64,000 nt of DNA from an uncultured Elusimicrobia bacterium (GTDB taxonomy: Bacteria > Elusimicrobiota > Elusimicrobia > UBA1565 > UBA9628), in the NCBI GenBank assembly GCA_903830945.1, contig CAIKVT010000036.1, positions 1-64,000 on the forward strand. The letters are read 5' to 3'. Positions 51,137 to 58,162 of this stretch are shown here, in pieces. The notes under the pieces were generated by a model. It was given only the letters and a program-made list of their open reading frames with translations, did not search any database and was not told where the DNA came from. A program made the position numbers and the translations under genes. Numbering within the stretch: position 1 is the first letter of the stretch; each line of letters begins with the position of its first letter.

Positions 51137-52372
51137 ATGGGTAGGAAGAAATCTATCTCTTGCGGGATGGGCGCCGTCGCTTTTCTCCTGATCGGCGCGC
51201 TTTGCAGCGAGGCGTGGTCGGAAAGCATGACCTTGACCACCTACTATCCTTCACCGACGGGGAATTACAAAAGAATCCGGCTGAGTCCCTATGCTAATCA
51301 GGCATCCATGCCTCAAGGCGTTCCGGCCGGGACCTTGGCTTATTGCTGCACCGCTGATAAAGATGGGAATAACCAGCCTGTAACAACATATAGCTTGTTT
51401 CTTAGCGTGCCGTCGGGCAGTTCGACAATATGGGTTCCCGTCGGCAGCACTTCCGACGCGGATATCATAAATGCCACCCTGGCTCAGGTGCCGAACTCCA
51501 TTTCTCTTAAAACATATTCTCGGATTTATGGGTCAGGGCAATGGGTGTTGCCTTGGGCCATCAGTAATAAAATAGGAATTATTCTCAACAAAACAGATAC
51601 GAGGTATGTTCAAGCCGCAAATCCATTGACCGCGACAGCTCTTTATCATGGGCAGATCACCGGTACCATATGCAATACGCCGCCGCCGATAGTGGTATCA
51701 AATGATGATCATGACCCTTCATCGGATATATTCTCTGGCGCGTCGCCGACGTCGTTTGCACATTCCCCATTGCTCCAGTTCTATTCCAACTACGGTGGCT
51801 ACCTCGCCACGCAAACTTCGTATGGCGGTGTATTTTCGTCCAGCAACCCGGATTCCGATTGCCCTTTTTACAGCAAATATTTCAACTCATCTGGAGGGCC
51901 TGGCGTTGTCTACTCATTTCATGCGTGTCGATCACAGCACTGGGTCGTGACCCATGGGGTAGGGGCTTGGACTGACACAGCAACTTATAAATATGCTCAG
52001 ACCAGTTGCTCGACGTTGAAACCATCAAGCACTCTTTATCGATTCGTGGAAATAGACCCCTACATAAGAGATGCGGGTAAAAAAACTGAGCAGAAATATC
52101 CTTATTGGTTAGCTTCCTATTATTCTTGTATCTGCAGCGACAATGTGCATCTTACTTTCGATTATTCGTATACGCGCACCTGGAAGCCTTATCTCGGGCT
52201 TCTGGCGACATTAGCTTACGCTGCAGGCAATAACAAACTGCTCCTACAAGCCTACTATAACATCATCTACACATCCGGGCAACCGTTGCCGCAGATCTAC
52301 CCGGGAGTGGCGAATTACACGACTTACGACACTTATTTCCTAAACAACCTGCAGCTGACGGTCGGTAGGTAA
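51137..52372 (+). CDS. Exported YYPxP-head protein, large variable domain
   Basis: The 411-residue protein starts at ATG 51137. A signal peptide (MGAVAFLLIGALCSEAWS) is followed by ESMTLTTYYPSPTGNYKRIRLSPY, the head motif that also opens the proteins at 55738 and 56566. The remaining 360 residues are Tyr/Ser/Thr-rich with many cysteines (TICNTPPP, CPFYSKYF, SFHACRSQHW, YYSCICSD) and look like an extracellular beta-rich domain with disulfides. The gene is clearly AT-richer than its neighbours. No known family is recognised beyond the head. Confidence 0.65.
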   Translation: MGRKKSISCGMGAVAFLLIGALCSEAWSESMTLTTYYPSPTGNYKRIRLSPYANQASMPQGVPAGTLAYCCTADKDGNNQPVTTYSLFLSVPSGSSTIWVPVGSTSDADIINATLAQVPNSISLKTYSRIYGSGQWVLPWAISNKIGIILNKTDTRYVQAANPLTATALYHGQITGTICNTPPPIVVSNDDHDPSSDIFSGASPTSFAHSPLLQFYSNYGGYLATQTSYGGVFSSSNPDSDCPFYSKYFNSSGGPGVVYSFHACRSQHWVVTHGVGAWTDTATYKYAQTSCSTLKPSSTLYRFVEIDPYIRDAGKKTEQKYPYWLASYYSCICSDNVHLTFDYSYTRTWKPYLGLLATLAYAAGNNKLLLQAYYNIIYTSGQPLPQIYPGVANYTTYDTYFLNNLQLTVGR

Positions 52373-52422
52373 AGCGGAACAACGCCGCTGGATAATCCGC
52401 CGGCCTCAGACAGGGTCAACGA

Positions 52423-53667
52423 CTAGCGTTCCCGCTGCGGGACCTTCTTGACGAGGATGTAGAGTTTCCCCTCGTTCCATTGGTTGCGCGCCGTGGTCGT
52501 GGCCTGCTTGCCGTGCCCCGCGTAGATGTCAACGCGTCCCGGCCCCTTGATGGCGCCGCCCGTGTCCATGCCTAGGGCGAAGCGGCTGTTGGCGAACTGG
52601 CCCAAAAGCCGCCCGTCCTTGTCCGCCTGGGGCGAGACCGTGGAAAACCAGGCCAAAGCTCCCAATGGTATGACCGCCGGGTCTATGGCGATGGAGCGCG
52701 CCGGCACCAAGGATTCCATGACCGAGCCCAGAGGCTCGCCGTCAGGCGGCAGGGCCGCCAGCTCGAAGAATGTGTAGCGCGGGTTCTGGGAGATGACCCA
52801 ATCCTCGGCCTCTGGGTGCGACTTGAAGTAGTCGCGGATCTTGTCGTAGCTCAGATCCTCCCGGGGTAGGGCTCCGGCTTTGATGAGGGTCAGGCCCACG
52901 GCGTTGTACGGCCGAGCGTTGGTCGCGGCGTAGCGGGCCAGCATCTCCTTGCCAGAGGGGTACTTGAGGATTCCTGAGCCCTGGATGTGCAGGTCGAGCA
53001 CGTCCCACTTGTTCTGCAGCCAGGCCAGTTCCAGGCCCTTGCCGCGCAGGGCCTTGCGCACGTCGATCTCCTCCCGGGTGAAATAGGGGACCACGCGCTT
53101 GTCCTTGCTCACCCGTCCGACCAAGGCGTCGTTGCCGCTTTTCACGCCGAAGGCGGCGAGATCCACCTCCACCATGTCCGCGGGGCGGCGGTAGATGGGG
53201 ATCGGATACTTGGGAGATTTTTTGGTCGAGGCCGGCAGGGCGGGCTGATAATAGGAAGAGAATACGACCTTGCCCTGGCCGTCCGAGCCAACGGATTGGA
53301 ACACGTCGAAGCGTTCGCGTACCAAAGAGTCGAGCTCCTCCGGGGTCTTGGCCTCGTCAAGGATCTTGAGCAGCTCCCGGATGGAATCGGCGAGTATGGC
53401 GGGACCATAGTCGCGGCCGCCGACGCGCACGTACTTGGGGCCCGTGCTCTTGCCAAGGTAGCTCAAGGTCTTCTTGGCCGCCTTGATGAAGCCGGCTTTC
53501 GACTGGAACGTGTCCGCGAAGACCGGCAGCTCCTCCGTGGCCAGCAGGCGCAGCGGCGCTGTCGTCGGCGAATCCATCGCCGCGGCCGTGGCGGTGGACG
53601 GCGTCGGAGCCGGCGCCGCGGCCAGGACCCCGGCTAAAGACAACAAGATGGCAAGCAGGTTGGTCAT
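52423..53667 (-). CDS. mltA: MltA-type lytic transglycosylase with 3D domain
   Basis: The 414-residue protein has a signal peptide without an obvious lipobox. The MltA barrel shows VVFSSYYQPALPAS, LAWLQNKWDVLDLHIQGSGILKYPSG and YAATNARPYNAVG. The C-terminal 3D domain has SIAIDPAVIPLGALAWF and FALGMDTGGAIKGPGRVDIYAGHG with the catalytic Asp. MltA cleaves peptidoglycan glycan strands to 1,6-anhydromuropeptides. It is convergent with the YYPxP-head gene, and its promoter gives a leaderless transcript. Confidence 0.92.
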   Translation of the reverse strand: MTNLLAILLSLAGVLAAAPAPTPSTATAAAMDSPTTAPLRLLATEELPVFADTFQSKAGFIKAAKKTLSYLGKSTGPKYVRVGGRDYGPAILADSIRELLKILDEAKTPEELDSLVRERFDVFQSVGSDGQGKVVFSSYYQPALPASTKKSPKYPIPIYRRPADMVEVDLAAFGVKSGNDALVGRVSKDKRVVPYFTREEIDVRKALRGKGLELAWLQNKWDVLDLHIQGSGILKYPSGKEMLARYAATNARPYNAVGLTLIKAGALPREDLSYDKIRDYFKSHPEAEDWVISQNPRYTFFELAALPPDGEPLGSVMESLVPARSIAIDPAVIPLGALAWFSTVSPQADKDGRLLGQFANSRFALGMDTGGAIKGPGRVDIYAGHGKQATTTARNQWNEGKLYILVKKVPQRER

Positions 53668-53673
53668 GGACGA

Positions 53674-53702
53674 AGTATAGGATTTCCTGCCGGATGGGGC
53701 AA
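53674..53702 (-). promoter_or_regulatory. -35/-10 leaderless promoter of mltA
   Basis: Minus-strand TTGCCC (53702-53697), 17-bp spacer, TATACT (53679-53674), ending 6 bases before the ATG at 53667. Confidence 0.57.
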
Positions 53703-53752
53703 TAATGGGGGATGGGCGGATGGCGAATCGAAACGATTTATCGAAGTAGTCA

Positions 53753-53781
53753 TTGACAACAGCTCCCGGTGCTGTTAAACT
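53753..53781 (+). promoter_or_regulatory. -35/-10 leaderless promoter of the pseudopilin operon
   Basis: A perfect TTGACA (53753-53758), 17-bp spacer and TAAACT (53776-53781) are followed by 6 bases and the ATG at 53788. No Shine-Dalgarno is possible in the gap. Confidence 0.65.
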
Positions 53782-53787
53782 TTAAAT

Positions 53788-54330
53788 ATGGGCCGGTTTA
53801 ATTACACTGTCCAAGACGGAAAAGGCGAGAAGACCTCCAGCAGTCTGGAGGCGGGCAGCGAGGGCGAGGCGATAGCCGCACTTCGGGGCCAGGGATATTT
53901 CATCCTCTCCATCGTCGCCGAACGCACCCCGTCTTCCGCCGCGGCCAAGGTGCAGGAGGCCGGTCAGGGCCGTGGATGGTTCTGGCTGTTGGCGTTGGCC
54001 CTCCCAGTCCTGACTTTCATTCTGCTGGGCCGCGGTCAGCCGGGCTCTAAGCCCGCGCCGTTGCTGACCAGCCAGTCCCCCACGTTTGTAGAACAGGCCG
54101 CGCCCCTTTTCCTGCCGGTCAGACTTTCCCGGGATGAGGCGCAGAGACTGCGCAGTTCGGCCGGGTTCATGGTGGATGGAGGCGGGCTGCAGATAATCCT
54201 TCCCGCGGACGGGATGAGCCTGAAAGCGGAGGCGCGCTTCTCGTACGATCCGAAGCTTCGGCAACTGCGGCCGATCAACGAGTCCGCTCGCGGGTTGCTG
54301 GACATCCGCCGGGGGTATCCCAAGCTATGA
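53788..54330 (+). CDS. Membrane protein with GspF/PilC N-terminal-like domain
   Basis: The 180-residue protein opens with FNYTVQDGKGEKTSSSLEAGSEGEAIAALRGQGYFILSIVAE, which looks like the first 50 residues of type II secretion/type IV pilus GspF/PilC proteins. Instead of the T2SF helices there is one transmembrane segment (WFWLLALALPVLTFILLG) and a small exported domain (LPVRLSRDEAQRLRSSAGFMVDGGGLQIIL). It overlaps the first pseudopilin gene as ATGA. It is probably an accessory assembly factor of a pseudopilus. Confidence 0.6.
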   Translation: MGRFNYTVQDGKGEKTSSSLEAGSEGEAIAALRGQGYFILSIVAERTPSSAAAKVQEAGQGRGWFWLLALALPVLTFILLGRGQPGSKPAPLLTSQSPTFVEQAAPLFLPVRLSRDEAQRLRSSAGFMVDGGGLQIILPADGMSLKAEARFSYDPKLRQLRPINESARGLLDIRRGYPKL

Positions 54331-54782
54331 GGAGCGCGGCCATCGGTGGCGTCTGCCGGCGACGTGGGGCGGCTTTGGTGGAGATCATCATCAGTCTATT
54401 GTTGATCGGCGTTGCGGTCTCCGCTATCATGAGCGCCATGCTTTCGACTTCAGTCCAGTCCACTCAGAGCAAGGGCCGGGAGCGGACCGCCTTGTGCCTC
54501 AATCAACTGCTTCAGGAACTGAGGAACTACGTGACCGCGGAGACTTCTTCAAGCCCGGATGCGCCGGGCGGCGCGGGCGCCTCTGGGTGGAAGCTTCCGA
54601 AAGACACCTGTAGCGGCCTCGGCGCTAATTGTTGGGCGCTCGCTGTGGGGAGTCACAATCTCGACTTGACGCAGGCTCGTGCCGTGTGCGGGCAGAATTT
54701 AGACGCGATGAAATACGACGTGACGGCCGGGCCGAACGGCACCTTCCAGGTGGCCGCCACGGTTACATGGACTCCTGAATGA
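54327..54782 (+). CDS. Pseudopilin-like protein (GspI/V type)
   Basis: The 151-residue protein has a short basic leader and the class III signal sequence RRGAALVEIIISLLLIGVAVSAIM with Glu at position +5 after the presumed cleavage site. The C-terminal region is hydrophilic with four cysteines. The first residue after the cleavage site is Ala, not Phe, so processing may follow Gly-Ala. It lies between ATGA overlaps on both sides, so that it is translationally coupled to both neighbours. Confidence 0.78.
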   Translation: MRSAAIGGVCRRRGAALVEIIISLLLIGVAVSAIMSAMLSTSVQSTQSKGRERTALCLNQLLQELRNYVTAETSSSPDAPGGAGASGWKLPKDTCSGLGANCWALAVGSHNLDLTQARAVCGQNLDAMKYDVTAGPNGTFQVAATVTWTPE

Positions 54783-55378
54783 TGTCCTGCTCTCGTCAGC
54801 CGGGCTTTACCCTCATAGAACTGCTCGTGGCCGTCGCCCTGTTCGGCGCGATGGTGGTCGGGTTGTCCGCCTTCTACGGCATGGTCTTCGGCGATCAATA
54901 CCGTAAATTCGCTGACTTGGCGGTGGCCAACGGCACGACCTCGGTGAGGCGGGCCTTCGATTCGGCCGTGGGTTCCGCTACGTATATTCAGGCCCCTCTT
55001 GTCGGCAATGTGGGAAACTACCTCACGGTCTGGACCAACCTTGATACCGACGGTGCCACGGCTTTGGTGACTGGGGTGACGCCTCAGTTCAGCCATCTCT
55101 GTTGCACCCCCGATGTCCGCTGCACGACAATATATCTATACCAAGGCACAGGCTCGGCAAACGTCCCCAGTGCTTGCGGCGCAAATCCCGCTTCCGGCGT
55201 GACGCGTATGTTGTTGGTCGGTGGGTCGGGATTCAGTGACACCAGTCTCGCGTTCAACCGGCTGGAACCCAACTTGGTTCAGATGACGAGCGGAATCACT
55301 CTGACCGATACGCGGATGTTAGAGCATTCGGCCTTCGTGGAGACGCAAGCGGTGGTGAGCGCCAATGACCAGAATTGA
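54779..55378 (+). CDS. Pseudopilin-like protein (GspJ/PilW type)
   Basis: The 199-residue protein has the classical prepilin peptidase site PGFTLIELLVAVALFGAMVVGLSAFYG with cleavage after Gly and Glu+5. The soluble domain holds several cysteines (HLCCTPDVRC). Length and order fit a GspJ/PilW minor pilin. It overlaps the preceding gene as ATGA and the following one by 14 bases. Confidence 0.85.
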   Translation: MMSCSRQPGFTLIELLVAVALFGAMVVGLSAFYGMVFGDQYRKFADLAVANGTTSVRRAFDSAVGSATYIQAPLVGNVGNYLTVWTNLDTDGATALVTGVTPQFSHLCCTPDVRCTTIYLYQGTGSANVPSACGANPASGVTRMLLVGGSGFSDTSLAFNRLEPNLVQMTSGITLTDTRMLEHSAFVETQAVVSANDQN

Positions 55379-55718
55379 ATGCCGGTTCCTACGGGGACGC
55401 CGCCGCGGCGTTTTTCTATTGCAGGCCATGGTCCTGGTCATGATTCTGGCTATTGTGGCTGCCGGCATGCTGTGGCTGAGCTTTGGCCGGCATGTCCTGC
55501 TCAGCCGGGCCAATGCGTCGGAATCCAATCAGCAACTGGCGGCAGGCGTTCAGAGCCAGGTCCTGGCTTGTCTAGATCTAAATGCGACGACTTACGGTAC
55601 ATCGGATTGCACGGTGCCTAACGCCTGTTTAGTCACATCCATCGCGGGCGTGAACGTGACAGTCTCTTCCGTTGGCAGCGCGCCGAACTGCCAGCTGACC
55701 TTCACCGTCAGCGATTAA
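55365..55718 (+). CDS. PilX/GspK-like minor pilin
   Basis: The 117-residue protein begins with a basic leader and one long hydrophobic helix (RRRGVFLLQAMVLVMILAIVAAGMLWLSFG), as in PilX/GspK-type minor pilins that lack the canonical Glu+5. A short, Cys-containing exported domain follows (VLACLDLNATTYGTSDCTVPNACLV). It is translationally coupled to the GspJ-like gene, so that the three could form a tip complex. Confidence 0.65.
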   Translation: MTRIECRFLRGRRRGVFLLQAMVLVMILAIVAAGMLWLSFGRHVLLSRANASESNQQLAAGVQSQVLACLDLNATTYGTSDCTVPNACLVTSIAGVNVTVSSVGSAPNCQLTFTVSD

Positions 55719-55737
55719 CAATGACGAGGAATTAGTC

Positions 55738-55893
55738 ATGGATGAGCGTGAGATCACCATCCATGTCAAGGTCTCGCGCCGGGCGTTCATCTGGGCGGCG
55801 GCGGCCCTGCTCATGTGCTGCAGCGCCAATGAGGTGGTCTCCGAGAGCCTGACCATGACCACGTATTACCCGGCGCCGTCGGGTGTTTACAAG
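55738..55893 (+). repeat. Gene-head repeat, copy 1
   Basis: The first 156 bases of this gene match 56566-56721 at close to nine of ten positions, far more than the rest of the two genes. It covers the charged N-terminus, hydrophobic segment and YYPAPSGVYKR motif. Confidence 0.75.
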
Positions 55894-56520
55894 CGGCTGA
55901 CCGCGACCGAGGGGGTCGCTGTCGGAACGTATAAGGCCAGCGCAGCGCCTGCTGGCGACCTGATCGTGAGCGGCAGCGTAGGCATCGGGACGACTTCACC
56001 AGCCAATAAGCTTTCCGTCGCAGGGAATGCCGACGTCTCCGGCAACATTGCCGTCGGCGGGCTGATGATGGCGGGGCAACATGCGAGCGCGCAAGAAAGC
56101 GCTCTCTCGAAAGTGGAGGGCGCTTTCTATTACGCTACGGACCTCCATCAATTCCGGGGCTTCCAGAACGGGGCCTGGCAGACGATCGGAGGCGGCGGAG
56201 GTGGAGCGGTTGCTTTTGCCACAAACACCGTGACGGGCGCCTTTAACATCGCGGCTGCCGGCAATTACATAGTCATGGGAAAAGCCTGGGTTCAGTGGGG
56301 GGATAACAACGGCTTGCAGTCCCTGTCCATAGACGGAGCGACGGTGGATTCTAATTCAAACGGAGATTATGTCGGCTCAGGCGGGACTGGTGGAGCTCCG
56401 GATGAAGCGTTCTTCCTGGCTAAAGTGCACCTTACAGTCGGTAACCACACGTTCGCGATGACCTGCGCCGGCGGCCGTGTGGAGAAGAACCCAGCTTTCG
56501 CGGTTTTCCCGTTCCTCTAA
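55738..56520 (+). CDS. YYPxP-head exported protein, tail-fibre-like
   Basis: The 260-residue protein has a 14-residue charged N-terminus (MDEREITIHVKVSR), a hydrophobic segment ending in MCCSANEVVS, and the head ESLTMTTYYPAPSGVYKRL. The body contains GSVGIGTTSPANKLSVAGNADVSG, a repeat typical of phage tail fibres and adhesins. A poly-Gly linker and a C-terminal beta domain (AFFLAKVHLTVGNHTFAMTCAGG) follow. GAGGA lies 8 bases before the ATG. Its first 156 bases are nearly duplicated at 56566. Confidence 0.68.
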   Translation: MDEREITIHVKVSRRAFIWAAAALLMCCSANEVVSESLTMTTYYPAPSGVYKRLTATEGVAVGTYKASAAPAGDLIVSGSVGIGTTSPANKLSVAGNADVSGNIAVGGLMMAGQHASAQESALSKVEGAFYYATDLHQFRGFQNGAWQTIGGGGGGAVAFATNTVTGAFNIAAAGNYIVMGKAWVQWGDNNGLQSLSIDGATVDSNSNGDYVGSGGTGGAPDEAFFLAKVHLTVGNHTFAMTCAGGRVEKNPAFAVFPFL

Positions 56521-56565
56521 TGAGCGCCTCTGGATTTTTCGGGATGATAGCGAGGCGGATCGATC

Positions 56566-56721
56566 ATGAATGACCGTGAGATCACCATCCATGTCAAGGT
56601 CTCGCGCCGGTCGTTCATCTGGGCGGCGGCGGCCATGCTCATGTGCTGCAGCGCTAACGAGGTCGTTTCCGAGAGTATGACTATGACCACGTATTACCCG
56701 GCGCCGTCGGGCGTCTATAAA
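56566..56721 (+). repeat. Gene-head repeat, copy 2
   Basis: Second copy of the head of the gene at 55738. Most differences are third-base changes, and the downstream sequences are unrelated. Confidence 0.75.
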
Positions 56722-57414
56722 AGGATGACAACAACGGGCAACACCCATCTTGCCCGCGATAACGGCGGGACGGTATACATAGGTGAGAACCAAAGCCCCG
56801 CCGGCACGCCGCTCATTGTAAACGGCGACATGCATGTCGGGTTACAGAGCGGGGCCACCATCCACGCCACGGGCGCGATCCAGCCTGGGGATGATCAAAC
56901 CTTGGTATGCGCCGCGGGCTCTCAGGGCGCGATCCGGTGGAATAAAACTTCCCAAGCGTTGGAGGTATGTAACGGTGTCGGCAATTGGCAAACGGTAGGG
57001 GGGATAACGGGAGTGACCTGTCCAACCGACTGGGGGTGCTCTGTCGGCGGCTCCAATATCGTTATTAGTCCACCCTCTAATGTCATCGGGGCGGTGAATA
57101 ATATCAGCGGTGATACGATATCTCAAAATCCTCAGACTTTTAAGATTATTTACAATCATGTCATCCCCTCTCCGATATACCTGTGCCCGGCAGTACCCAA
57201 CATATACGCTGGGGTGGCCTGCAACTTTTACTCAAACTGCCCATACGGGGTTCCCGGTCCGTCGAGTAGCTGCGTCGGTCAGAATGGAGCTAGTGCCACT
57301 TGTATGTATTACCGTTTCCAGATGACCTCATGTTGGCAGTGGTGCCATTCTCCTACTTTACTGGGGTACACGGGTCCTGTCGCCACAACTCTGTACTGCA
57401 CTCAAATCAATTAG
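56566..57414 (+). CDS. YYPxP-head exported protein with Cys-rich variable domain
   Basis: The 282-residue paralogue of the preceding gene shares MxDREITIHVKVSRRxFIWAAAAxLMCCSANEVVSES and TMTTYYPAPSGVYKR. The tail is different: ALEVCNGVGNWQTVGG, CPTDWGCSVGG, then a Cys-rich section (YLCPAVPNIYAGVACNFYSNCPYG). The 3' half is AT-richer than the head. This combination of a conserved head with unrelated tails suggests domain exchange. Role probably at the cell surface; unproven. Confidence 0.65.
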   Translation: MNDREITIHVKVSRRSFIWAAAAMLMCCSANEVVSESMTMTTYYPAPSGVYKRMTTTGNTHLARDNGGTVYIGENQSPAGTPLIVNGDMHVGLQSGATIHATGAIQPGDDQTLVCAAGSQGAIRWNKTSQALEVCNGVGNWQTVGGITGVTCPTDWGCSVGGSNIVISPPSNVIGAVNNISGDTISQNPQTFKIIYNHVIPSPIYLCPAVPNIYAGVACNFYSNCPYGVPGPSSSCVGQNGASATCMYYRFQMTSCWQWCHSPTLLGYTGPVATTLYCTQIN

Positions 57415-57501
57415 ACGACACCCCGATAAGGCAAGAATGGTCAAGGAGCCCTTCATGTTTCGTTGCGGGCGGCCGATTGAGAGTCGTGAGGGAGATAGCT
57501 T

Positions 57502-57963
57502 ATGCGTAAGGTGAGCAGTTTTGTCTTGATGTCAGGACTGATATTGGGCGGCATGGGGTCCGTCCTCGGGCAGAAGGTTTTGCCCTCGGATTCTCGTCCC
57601 GAGTCGGCGCCGGAGGAGGTGTCGTCGGAAGCGAAAGAACTGCAGATAAAGATGTATGCAGAGCATACCCGGACGATCAGGGAATTCAGCCCAGGACTCT
57701 ACGCATTCCAGACGCGGCTTAATAAAATCAAGAAGGAAATCGAGATCATCGAGAAGCATTTCGCCAAAAAAGAGATCGATCAAGAGCAGGCCAAGAATGA
57801 GCTCGTGCCTCTGGTGAGGGAAGAGCGGGAAATAGAGAATGATCCGGATTATTTGGCCGAACAAAAACTCTTGCAGGTTTACCTTTCTTCTCCCGAGTAT
57901 CGGGCGAAGGTTGAAAAAACGATGCGCACGCTCCGCCCGAAACAGCCGGCCGGCCAGCGCTAG
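57502..57963 (+). CDS. Exported coiled-coil protein of unknown function
   Basis: The 153-residue protein starts at ATG 57502, 7 bases after GGGAG. A signal peptide (SSFVLMSGLILGGMGSVLG) is followed by a charged helical domain (FQTRLNKIKKEIEIIEKHFAKKEIDQEQAKNELVPLVREEREIE) that may form a coiled coil. It may belong to the surface-protein cluster before it. No family is recognised. Confidence 0.55.
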   Translation: MRKVSSFVLMSGLILGGMGSVLGQKVLPSDSRPESAPEEVSSEAKELQIKMYAEHTRTIREFSPGLYAFQTRLNKIKKEIEIIEKHFAKKEIDQEQAKNELVPLVREEREIENDPDYLAEQKLLQVYLSSPEYRAKVEKTMRTLRPKQPAGQR

Positions 57964-58056
57964 GCTGAAATAGTCGGCTGCCGCCTCCTGGCGTCGCAAG
58001 CATCTGGATAATGCCATGCCTTGTCCCGGCGGCCGCTATTTTTCAGGGCTTTTCTC

Positions 58057-58086
58057 TTGCTTTGCCCGCTGGAATATTTGTATGAT
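58057..58086 (+). promoter_or_regulatory. Promoter of the smc operon
   Basis: TTGCTT (58057-58062), 18-bp spacer and TATGAT (58081-58086) in an AT-rich stretch. The leader is about 70 bases, and contrasts with the leaderless units. Confidence 0.5.
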
Positions 58087-58162
58087 ATTAATGCTTAATT
58101 TGATAGTAAAAGATAAAAGATAGCAAAATATGGAATCTCTATCACTCCGCGGCTGAGGTGCC

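Noticed and set aside
56095-56135. GCGC...AAAGCG/CGCTTTC inverted repeat as a terminator
   Set aside because: It is inside the coding frame of the YYPxP-head gene and has no U-tract.
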